DNA of 64,000 nucleotides from Gnetum montanum (Eukaryota; Streptophyta; Gnetopsida; Gnetales; Gnetaceae): assembly GCA_015680685.1 (NCBI GenBank), contig MNCI01017890.1, positions 642,794-706,793 on the forward strand, in the 5' to 3' direction. A program made the translations under genes and the position numbers. Under the pieces are notes generated by a model. The model made no database searches. It was given only the letters and a program-made list of their open reading frames with translations, and was not told the DNA's origin. Shown here piece by piece: positions 55,435 through 64,000 of this stretch. Each line of letters opens with the position of its first letter. Position 1 is the first letter of the stretch.

Positions 55435-57123
55435 ATGATCCCAAAACGTGCACAATAGGAGGGTCCTGTTCAAGGTGGAAAGAAACGATCTTGGAGAGGT
55501 GGAAGACAAGGTCTTGCTGGCCAACATGAAGAACAAGAGGAGCAATCATTCAACATCCATCAAGATGAGCCTCCTATCGGATGGTCCAGGCAGGCAGAAG
55601 GAGGAGTTGCTGCAGTGCCTGAACTGGAACAACAACTCATGTTGCCCCCAGATTGTGTTCAGGCTATCCATGAGAAGTCTGCATTCACTACAGTGATTGT
55701 GGAGTTAAACTTTGAATCATTCATAGAGTTTGCTCCTGAGGCCATTAGGGATCACCTCAAGGGGTCTCCCTTATGGCGTGTCCTCTCTGAAAGAGATGCC
55801 TGGTACCTAGGAGAAATGTACCAATTTTGGCACAATAGGGAGCAAGTCACCACTATTAATATTTGTGGTGTGACAGTTGACTTCTCTGCATAGGCTATTT
55901 TGAAAGTGTTAAAACTTCTGAATATAGGGCCCCAAGTTGCTCAGTTATCCATCCATTCAGACCCCGATGTGCGAAAGGATTGGTTGGAGAAGGCTTATGG
56001 CAGAGATAAAGCATTTGGTGAATTGATGACGGAAGAGAGGGTTTATTTCAAAATTAGGACATATCACCTCTTCCCCACAAAGGGCCCCAAAAGAATATGA
56101 ACATATGTGGATAGAGGATTTGCAGTGTTGATGGAAAAGGTTAACGCTAACCTACCCCATTTATATTTGATAGAGATCCTGAGGCAGTTTGAAGAACGAA
56201 AGATAGGAAAGATGGCGTTGCCTTTTCCCTATCTTATTAGAAAGCTTTGCCAACGTGCTGCTACTTGGGGATACACTAATGACGTCCTCTGAAAAGTCCA
56301 AACTGCTTCATATGCTGAATTGCTAAAGGCACCAGCTCCAAGAAAAAGCACTGGCAAAGATCTGAGACCAGAAGAAGAAGAAGAACAGTGGTGGTCATGC
56401 AACACCAGAATGTCATGGGAGTTGCAAAAGTGGTTGCTAACCACATCAAAGAATCCTTCAATGTACCTGTTATGCCACCGGTAGATCTCTCTGGAGCACG
56501 AGATACTCAAACTTTGGCTAGAACCTTAATGACTCCTATAGAACATGAGGATGTGCTTGATCGATTGCTTTAAATAGGGCAAGTAATGATGTCCCTATTT
56601 GAAATCCCTCAGGATGTCATAGCCATTCAATCAGACCTCATTTCCACAAAGGGGAAGCTAGTCTTATGTGAAGTAAGGGCCGAGCATGCTAAAGCTGAAG
56701 TGTAGAAACTACAAGAGCAGCTCGTGACCTTACAAGCAGCACAACGGGACCCTCTGCAATTCATTCCCATAGACCAGCTAGAAAAATTTAGAACTGAGTA
56801 GCTAACAAAGTTAATTGTAGAGAAGAAAAATGTGGCTTACAGATCTTCATGAATACAAGGATAAAGCTAGAGCCTATGAGGAGGAACGATGGGTGTTCGC
56901 GGCTTGGTACATCAAGGCCAACTAGATGTTTCCACAACTACCCTGTCCGTGGGAAGTGCCAACTTAGTCAAAAATTGAAACATTAGCATGGATGACACAA
57001 GACCCTCGGACCAAAGAGGAGAAGCTCTAGGCCATACTTCAACACCATTAAGCTTCAAAGCCTAGAGCACAGGGTAAAGGGAAAGCACCAATGGAGGAGC
57101 CACTGCCACCAAGAACTACATGA
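55435..57123 (+). pseudogene. ORF2 of Element V: plant transposon-associated protein
   Basis: Starts after the acceptor-like site. It reads, with a few stops and frameshifts, NFESFIEFAPEAIRDHLKGS, MYQFWHNREQVTTINICGVT, YFKIRTYHLFPTKG, NANLPHLYLIEILRQF and ALPFPYLIRKLC. These follow in order the plant 'putative plant transposon protein' pattern (PF20167 type). Then come DLRPEEEEE, a heptad-rich part (VMMSLFEIPQDV, LQEQLVTLQAAQ) and a terminal GKGKAPMEEPLPPRTT before TGA 57121-57123. No nuclease or polymerase motif. Function unknown; host DNA-binding or particle roles would be guesses. Confidence 0.65.
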
Positions 57124-57230
57124 GTTTCAAATTTTTGTAAATATTCTGTGTTGTGTTTTTATTTTGTTTTCTTCCCACATTGTGGCATCATCCCATTTCT
57201 TTTTCCATCTAATAATCCCATACCTATCCA

Positions 57231-58032
57231 TTGCGGCATCCCCCGTGATATTGCGTACGCAATATTGCGTCTTCCCCTACGATATCACGTACACGATATC
57301 GCAGTCCACCGTAATGTCTATAAATAAGAAGAGACTCTACCTTGTTTGATAATATAGAGTTATATTGTAGCAAACCTCTGGTAGTTTGATCCCTCTAGAG
57401 ATGGATTATTTTCTAGTGTTTACCTGAAATGTGGTGAATGTAATTGTACAACATCCTTTATTCGAGTGTGACGTACTTGGACACACACATGACTAGAAAT
57501 AAAGATCAAGATTACTTCATCATTGTAGCATTAAATTTGTTATTTATTTATTTAATTGTTATTTATTTCTTTCCTAATTAGTCTCTCTCTCACCCTTATC
57601 TCCTAGTAACGCAGAATGAGTACGACTTGATTACGAGAATTTAAGTGTGACTACTTGGTAACCTAGTAGCGTACCTAGGATCTGCGCTTGGTAATCCTAG
57701 TGGTAGTCATGCACGAAGTCCAAGATGTATATGGATAATCAAGGAATAGATGCTCATCACACTTAGGCTAGATTAGATTCTTTTACCCTTTCTCCTAGCT
57801 TAGCATAGTTAATATTATCTTCCATTGTCTTCAGGAGTAGCATTACATTAGGAACACATCATACACCTCACTTTGGACTAAATCATACATGACAAATATA
57901 ATACTAGTCCAGGTGAGAAGACATCAAACTATGACCTAAGGATAACTGTCTAGGTGCCACAACTAGACCGGATCGCATGTGAGAATGCTCATATTTGTAT
58001 GGTTGAGTGTAGGGGTACCTCGCCACTCATCA
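57231..58032 (+). mobile_element. 3' LTR of Element V, 5' edge deleted
   Basis: TATAAATA at 57319-57326; the remainder matches the 5' LTR down to CTCATCA. The polypurine tract and first LTR bases are missing: the text AATAATCCCATACCTATCC (57212-57230), which lies before the tract in Elements I and III, here runs straight into U3. Confidence 0.8.
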
Positions 58033-58038
58033 AAAGGG

Positions 58039-59165
58039 ATTTAGGATTACCCTTCCCAAAGAATAAAGAACACTTTATTTTCTTAAATCATAGATGATAC
58101 CTTATGTGGAGGGCCAAGTAAAAATTTGTATATAATGCAACAATGAATGAAATAATGGAAGATACTTTGATATTTAAAATCAAGTTTTGTCCTCATAAAA
58201 TAGGACATAAATGGAATGTTTTGATGTCTTATACCTTGTAGGATGGATAAGAAACTCTGATGAGAACATCACCTAGCCCATGTGTAATCCTTAATGTCTT
58301 TATGTATGTCTTGCCTATATGTATTTCTTACATTAGTTTTATTTGAAATTATTCCAAGGTCTTTTAGCATGTTTGGAGGTGTTTTGAGCCTATTTTGATA
58401 AGCTTAGGGGATTCTAGGATCAATGGAGACTTTTTAAAAGGTGTTCAGAGGTTTCAAACCTTAAAAAAAGCACCTTGGTTTTTGGCCCTAGTAGGTGAGA
58501 TGTCTGAGCCCCCTCTGAGATGTCTTAGCTACACCTAGGATGTCTTATGCATTTCCAAGATGTCTCATCCTAAGCCAAGATATTTCAACTACTTTCAAGA
58601 AATCTCAAGTAAGATGTCTTAGTTAATCTCAAGAAATCTTAGTCTTTAGGCAAATGTCTTCATTATATCCAAGAAATCTCCTTTGTCAACTACTAACTTT
58701 TGGTTGGGATGTCTCACTTTCCTCCAATACATCTCAAGTACACATGAGATATTTTCTATATGAAGTTTTAAAATTAAAATTATGAATTTAAGAGGTAGAA
58801 AAGATGAAGAAAAAATAAGAAAAGTATAAATAGATCTCATGAGTCTTCATTTTGGCTAAGGGAGTCTAGGGATAGTAAGAAAGTCTAGGGAGTAAGTGAA
58901 GAGCTAAGAGAATAAAGTAGTGTGAGATATTCTTGGCCAATTTCCTTGGTTATCATCCTTGTGTAAGTGTGATTACTTTGATTGAGTGTTGTGTAAGGGT
59001 TAGATTCAATCTCTTATCTATCACTGGGAGTGTGTGCTTATTTTCTACTATAAATTCTTCTTTTAAGCAAGAATAAAGCTTTTATCTCTTCTTTCTTATT
59101 TAAATCGGCTTGTTTTTAGAATTAAGTGAGCTAGGATTATGGAATCCATGGGAGCACCTCATTAG
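58039..59165 (+). mobile_element. 5' LTR region of the chromovirus Element VI (left edge uncertain)
   Basis: Precedes a tRNA-Met-type PBS. GATGTCTTAG-like words at 58495-58740 and TATAAATAG at about 58823 indicate U3 and promoter. A start near 58281 (TGTAATCC) is possible by loose likeness to the LTR at 661. The element was already present when Element V inserted next to or inside it. Confidence 0.45.
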
Positions 59166-59167
59166 AT

Positions 59168-59180
59168 TGGTATTAAAGCT
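59168..59180 (+). other. Primer-binding site of Element VI (tRNA-iMet type, decayed)
   Basis: TGGTATTAAAGCT against the canonical TGGTATCAGAGCT: two transitions. Position between LTR and gag fits. Confidence 0.6.
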
Positions 59181-59525
59181 ACCTAGAATTGAAGACAATT
59201 GTATTCAAGTGGATGATTCGTAGCTCAAATGTAAATAATTGCTCCAAATTCTCATGCTTAGGTGGATTCTTTTGTATTACCTATTTTAGTCATCTTAGGG
59301 TTGTAAAAATTTCCTTTATTACTTTTAAGTTGTCATATCTTTGAAGAATTTAAAGAAAATTGTAGAATTGGATACTCATTTGATTATAATAACTAGGGTT
59401 TAAAGAACTTATACTCATTTCTCTTAAGATTTGAGTATTCATTATTTCATTTTTTGAGAAATCTTGAAAATTTTAACTTTCCTTGTAGTATTTTGTGAAA
59501 ATTGCCTTTTAAATCAATTTTCATC

Positions 59526-61570
59526 ATGCCTCAAAAGAAGAAGATAGTTCAAGCTTTCAATGACATGAGAAATTCTATCTAGCTCATTTTTGAGAAACTT
59601 GAAAAGATAGAAGAGAACAAATGACATGCTTCTTTACCAAAATTAGCAATGTAAGTGATGAGCAGTGAGGTACCCTTACATCCAACCATATGAATCACAA
59701 AGTGTTCATGTGTGATCTAGTCGAATTTTGTGTACTTTATTGTTTCAGTGCACTAGTTCCTTAGGAAGAAAATCTAGCCTTAAGGCCAATTGTTTTATTT
59801 CCAATTACACTTGTGATGTTCATTGGTATGGTTAAGTGTAACTAAGGCATCCAATTTTTATCATTTTGTGTTTTATAGTTTGGTGCTCAAAATGTAGAGA
59901 AAAGGAATTTGATTAACTAATCTAAATTAACTAATTGACTAGCATTTAACTAATCCTAACATAAGCATTTGATCCCGCTTTTCATACACATCCTGAACCC
60001 ACGTATCTATTGCTGGGTGACCAAGTGCTATGCTATTGGGCATACCAAGCAATAACACTATTGGGATTACCAAACGAATACATGTTATGCTTGAAGAAGT
60101 TGTACTTATGTGTGTAATCTATCTCGGTTAATTGCCTCATTAATTAACTAAAAAATATTTAATAACTAATTGAAAGCATTTAATAAATAATTGGAAATAC
60201 TAAATGCACAAATAGAATAGTTAATCTATCCAAAGTGTTGCAAGGTTTATCAGAAAGCTTATCTTTATTATCGCATACACTATTGTGCTCAAGTACAACA
60301 ATGCTTGAATAAAGATCTGTACATTCAATGACCCCTACTATGGGCACTTGGGGAAAAATTCTAACTCTCAAATGAAAAAATTGCAAGAGCTTCGCTACAA
60401 CTACAATATCTAATTGTCATAAATGCAGCTATAGGTACATATTTATAGCTGATTTTCAACATTGCATCAACGAGGCCTTGTTGACGCATGGTAAGATGCA
60501 TCAACTAGGCCTTGTCAATGAGGCCCAATCAATGAGGCCTCATCGATGCAACCAACTGAACATGACTCATTAGCAAGGAAGCAACATTAGTAATTCTTTG
60601 TCAAGACCTTCTTCAAGATATTCCTTCATGCCACCTCTTGAATATAATCTTCCTTTTGAAAATGAAGACTTCGAAGAAGAAGAAGTTCTTCATGCTTCTA
60701 GTGTTGAGAATAAGTCTTAAGGATTTATCTTTCTAGAGAAAGGGAAGAAAGAAATCTCTTCTAAGCCTCAAAGGAAGCAAGATGAAGGAATTGAGATTAC
60801 TCTTACTAAAGATTTTAGAAATCCTTCAAGAATGCCTTATGTTGAAGTCAAATCCTTTAATGGAATGGAAGGAACTAAGTCATTTCTCTCTTGATTAAAG
60901 ATGATTAATAAATACTTTGAACATGAAGGTGTAGAAGACTATCAAAAGGTGTCATATTTGAAACTAAATTGGAAGGCATGGAATTTGTATGGTGGGAGAA
61001 GGAAAGTCATTCTTACGAGATGAGCAATGAAACTTGTATCAAGGGTTGGTCCCTAATGTAATTCATGCTTAAGAAAAAATTTGAGAAGACTCAAGATACA
61101 AAAGAAGCCATTCAAAAATTGAAATACCTAAGGGAAGGTGATAAAAGTATGAAAGACTTCTATGTGGATTTTTGCAAGGCTTTCCAGCAAGAAAAAGTTC
61201 AATTGGATGACTATGAGGAAGCATTCAAAATTTAAGGAGGACTATGAACCCCAAATATTAGATGAGGCTTTTAAATTAGCTCTTAAGGTTGAGAAGAACG
61301 TTCAAGGCTATAATAGAGATCCCAAATCTTTGATGGCAAAGGACTCTAATGCTTCTAAAGGTGAAAAAGAAGTCATGGAGAAGGGAAATTCCAAAGAAGA
61401 AAACAATGATAAGCAAAAGAATTCCATGAAGGGCCAAGATTCTACAAAAGACTACTCCAAGAAAGGGAAGAATCAAGTGAATGGTTGTGCCTCCAAAAAT
61501 GGAATGCTTTAATTATGGTAAAAAGGGAAACAAGAAATGGAAGTGTAAAAAGCCAATGGTCTTCAAAGAT
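59526..61570 (+). pseudogene. Chromovirus gag of Element VI, interrupted by a solo LTR
   Basis: ATG 59526 (MPQKKKIVQAFNDMRNSI). After the solo LTR at 59656-60572 it resumes with PPLEYNLPFENEDFEEEE and the capsid region (VKSFNGMEGTKSF, WKAWNLYGG, KYLREGDKSMKDFYVD-like text). A Lys-rich tail and CFNYGKKGNKKWKC (about 61506-61548) follow. The latter is a CCHC knuckle in which the second Cys and the His are changed to Tyr and Asn, so it would not bind zinc. Many stops. Confidence 0.7.
59656..60572 (-). mobile_element. Solo LTR of the TGATGAG family inside the Element VI gag
   Basis: Starts TGATGAGCAGTGAGGTACCC at 59656 and ends ...CTCATTA at 60572, flanked by GTAAG (59651-59655) and GCAAG (60573-60577), a duplication with one change. 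TATAAATA on the minus strand at 60447-60440. U3 (60465-60550) is full of GAGGCCTCATCGATG-like words. 917 bp; no internal region, so it is a solo LTR. Confidence 0.7.
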
Positions 61571-61585
61571 AAGGAACTTTAATCC

Positions 61586-61939
61586 ATGGAAAGAGGAAAA
61601 TACTCTAATGAAGGTAATCCTAATTCTTCTATGATTGAAGATGTAATTAAAATTAATTCTTACACTTTTATGGAAAATGTGAATGTTAATGTAGATCTTA
61701 GAAGGAAGATGCTTTTTAGAATTGGGACTAGATGTCTTGACAGTGGTAAATGGTTACACGATTTAATTGATGGTGGTGCTAAAGAACATGTGATTTCTTT
61801 AAAGACTATTGTTAAGCTTGGCTTGAAGACATTTCAACATCCTAAGCCCTATAGAGTTCATTATCTTTTAAAATATCATTTTCAAGAAGTGAAGGAGAAG
61901 TGCATATTGTCTTTTAAGATTGGTTTTTTTAAAAGATAA
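61586..61939 (+). pseudogene. Aspartic protease of Element VI
   Basis: 117 open codons; WLHDLIDGGAKEHVISLKTI corresponds to the retropepsin active site (D-[ST]-G-A) with Gly in place of Ser/Thr. It follows the gag knuckle and precedes RT, the usual Ty3/gypsy order. A frame break follows at 61939. Confidence 0.6.
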
Positions 61940-62279
61940 AGTACATTGTGAAATTATTCCAATTGATTTGCTGATGTCATTTTGGAAAGACCTTGGAACT
62001 TTGATAACAAGGCTTTATTTAGTGATGTAAGAAATGTTTGGTTTATACTATGAGAAGATGGAGTACATGAATTAATCCCTATGACTTGGTAACAATATAA
62101 TGAACATGCTTCTACAAATGCTACATTAATCTTGCTGAGTGAGCAATAGTATCTACAAGTAGATGAAGAGGTTGTTTATGATTTTTTCATCATTCAACAC
62201 TTGCAAAAAGTGAAGAGGAGTATTCAAATGAAATTCCTCTAATGGTAAAACCCTTAGTATTGGAATTTTCTAATGTTTT

Positions 62280-63560
62280 CAAGGGAAAATAGGAAGGGAT
62301 TTCACTAATGAGATCTATTCAACATGAAATTAATTTCATGGCTAGGGCTACCATTCCAAATGAGAGAGCCTAATACATGAATCCAAAGTATAGAGAAGGA
62401 TTATACAAACAAGTAAGTGAATTACTCTCTAATACCTTCATTAAGGAATCCATCTCTCCTTGTGTTGTTCCAGTTGTATTAGTTCCAAGGAATAATACAA
62501 ATGAATTAAAAATGAGCATAGATTTTACAGGTGTTCATAGAATTACTATTAAGTATAGGTTTTTTCTTCCTAAAATGAATGAAATTCTTGATGTACTTGC
62601 CAATTCTAATATTTTCTCCAAAATTAATTTAAAGAGTGGTTATTACCAATAAAAATTAAACTAGAAGATGAATGAAAAATAACCTTCAAAATACCAGATG
62701 TCTTGTATGAGTTGTTAATAATTCCTTTTGAAATAATCAATGCTTCATCAATGTTTATGAGACTCATGCATGAAGTTCTAAGGAATCTTATTGGTAAATG
62801 TTGCATTATTTTATTTGATGATATTCTTATGTATAGTTCTAAAGAGGAATACCATGTGTAACACTTGAGGTTGGTATACTTCAAGTTGCAAGACAAAAAA
62901 TTAGTAATCATTACCAAGAAGTGCCACTTTAAGAAGAATAAAATTGTGTACTTAGGTCATGTTGTTTTCAATAGCCAAGTTAAGATGGAACCAAGCACGA
63001 TCAAGGTAATCAAAGAGTGGCCTTCGCCTAGAGATGTAGGAGATGTGGTATCTTTTCTTGGTTTGGATAGCTTCCTTAGGAGATTTATCAGAAATTTTAG
63101 TTCTATTACATGGCCTATGCTCTCTTATTTGAAGAAAAATTCAGCCTTTATGTGGGATAATGAAAAGGAGAAATCATTTCAAACATTAAAGGAGAAAATT
63201 TGTAGTGTGATAGTTTTAGAAGTTCTAATATTTTCTAAGCTTTTTGAAGTGGAACTGGATGCAGATGGGTTTGCTATTAGAGGTTTGATTTTTAAGGGGA
63301 TAAGAAAATTGAATTATTTTTTGAATTATATGCTATACTTCAAGCCATCAAACATTGGATACATTACTTACTAGAATTAGAGTTTCTTTTATTCACTAAT
63401 CATAGAGCACTTCAGTTTTTGAATTCTCAAAAGAAATTAATGCCAAGCATATGAAACGGGTACAACAATTGAAAGAGTTTCATTTTGTTTTAAAACATAG
63501 AAGTGACAAGTCTAATGTTATGGTTGATGCTTTGTCTAGAGTTCATGTTATTTCTTCTAA
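62280..63560 (+). pseudogene. Reverse transcriptase and RNase H of Element VI
   Basis: RT begins in the zone MNPKYREGLYKQVSELLSN (62377) and continues with PCVVPVVLVPRNN, IDFTGVHRITIKYRF and SKINLKSGYYQ. The catalytic box IILFDDILMYS (about 62805-62837) is intact. FKKNKIVYLGHVVF and LGLDSFLRRFIRNFSSI (63058-63110) follow, then RNase H: FQTLKEKICSVI, VELDADGFAI and, in another frame, KEFHFVLKHRSDKSNVMVDA near 63475-63535. Stops at several places; not functional as it stands. Confidence 0.8.
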
Positions 63561-63599
63561 TGTAGAAGTTCAAGGTTCTGATTCTTTTGCTTCATTGTA

Positions 63600-64000
63600 T
63601 CCTAATGATAATGATTTTGATGTAATTTGGAAAGAGTTAAGTTCTCCATTTCTAGGAAGGGCTAGTAAATGGAAAGCTTGTTATATAGAGAATGAGATTT
63701 TATTTAAGAATAAAAAAGTTGCATTCCAAAGTGTGACTTTAGATCAAGACTGCTTGAAGAGAAATATCAAAGTGACATGACTGCACATATGGATAAAATA
63801 AAGAAATTAGAATTAATGAGCAAAAATTATTTTTGGCTAGGTATGTCTAGAGATGTGGTTAAATTTATAAAAGAATGCTATGTATGTTAAAAGATCAAAG
63901 GGGAAAATGTGTTAATGATCATTATATACCTTTACCAATCCTAAATGCTCATTGGGAAAGTGTTTCTTTCGATTTTGTTTGTGGCATTCCTAAGACAAGA
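63600..64000 (+). pseudogene. Start of Element VI integrase (cut by the window end)
   Basis: After RNase H comes KNKKVAFQSVTLDQDCLKR, then FWLGMSRDVVKFIKECYVC: the second half of the HHCC zinc domain with its C-x2-C pair (CYVC). Then AHWESVSFDFVCGIPKT, the segment before the first catalytic Asp of the DDE core. Frameshifts occur near 63780 and 63900. The rest, presumably including a chromodomain, is outside the window. Confidence 0.65.

Larger units (their letters stand above)
50447..58033 (+). mobile_element. Element V: non-autonomous gypsy-type retrotransposon with gag and ORF2
   Basis: Starts TGATGGGATG at 50447 after AAGGG (50442-50446); ends CTCATCA near 58032, followed after one extra A by AAGGG (58034-58038). 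Order: 5' LTR, PBS, gag, spacer with antisense frame, internal promoter-like block, intron-like segment, ORF2, 3' LTR. Colinear with Element III. No protease, RT or integrase recognisable. Confidence 0.85.

Overview
This window looks like nuclear DNA of a land plant with a large, repeat-rich genome. It is AT-rich and has no prokaryote-like gene density. Almost all of it is LTR-retrotransposon sequence inserted into older LTR-retrotransposon sequence, with plant-type primer-binding sites (tRNA-Asp, tRNA-Asn and initiator tRNA-Met types), plant Ty1/copia and Ty3/gypsy proteins, and a plant-specific accessory ORF. The species cannot be named from the sequence. No intact host gene is visible; one low-copy-looking stretch (about 14.8-16.0 kb) may hold the 5' end of a minus-strand gene. 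Most coding regions carry stops and frameshifts and are annotated as pseudogenes.

Layout. 1-1500: 3' end of a Ty3/gypsy chromovirus (integrase C-terminus, chromodomain, polypurine tract, start of an LTR). 3.6-10.7 kb: a scrambled cluster of two Sirevirus-like Ty1/copia fossils in opposite orientation, giving two interlocked inverted repeats. 10.7-18.1 kb: gene-poor, with a GCTATAGC-rich repeat, the candidate host gene 5' end, two tRNA-like SINE heads and a probable LINE relic. 18.1-45.8 kb: a nest. Element III (minus, 18132-45822, TSD GCTAT) has a 3' LTR that was hit by Element II (minus, 18546-35208, TSD CTCAT) and, 14 bp away, by a solo LTR (Element IV, 35228-37657, TSD GTACT). Element II was then split by Element I (plus, 23382-30618, TSD TAGGT). 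45.8-50.4 kb: a degenerate copia gag and AT-rich sequence. 50447-58033: Element V (plus, TSD AAGGG), the same family as Element III. 58.0 kb to the end: a chromovirus (Element VI, plus) with LTR, tRNA-Met-type PBS, gag, protease, RT, RNase H and the start of integrase, interrupted in gag by a solo LTR (59656-60572).

Elements I, III and V share LTR termini (TGATGAG...CTCATCA), a tRNA-Asp-type PBS and a related gag, but none has a recognisable reverse transcriptase or integrase. They look non-autonomous, as does Element II (tRNA-Asn-type PBS, gag and protease only). Elements III and V carry, where pol would be, a second ORF resembling the plant-specific 'putative plant transposon protein' family. 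In both copies this ORF is preceded by the same arrangement: CGATATCG-type palindromes, a TATA box, a C-tract, a GT...TACTAAY...AG intron-like segment, then the ATG. It looks like an internally promoted, spliced transcription unit inside a retrotransposon, and it is the most interesting observation here.
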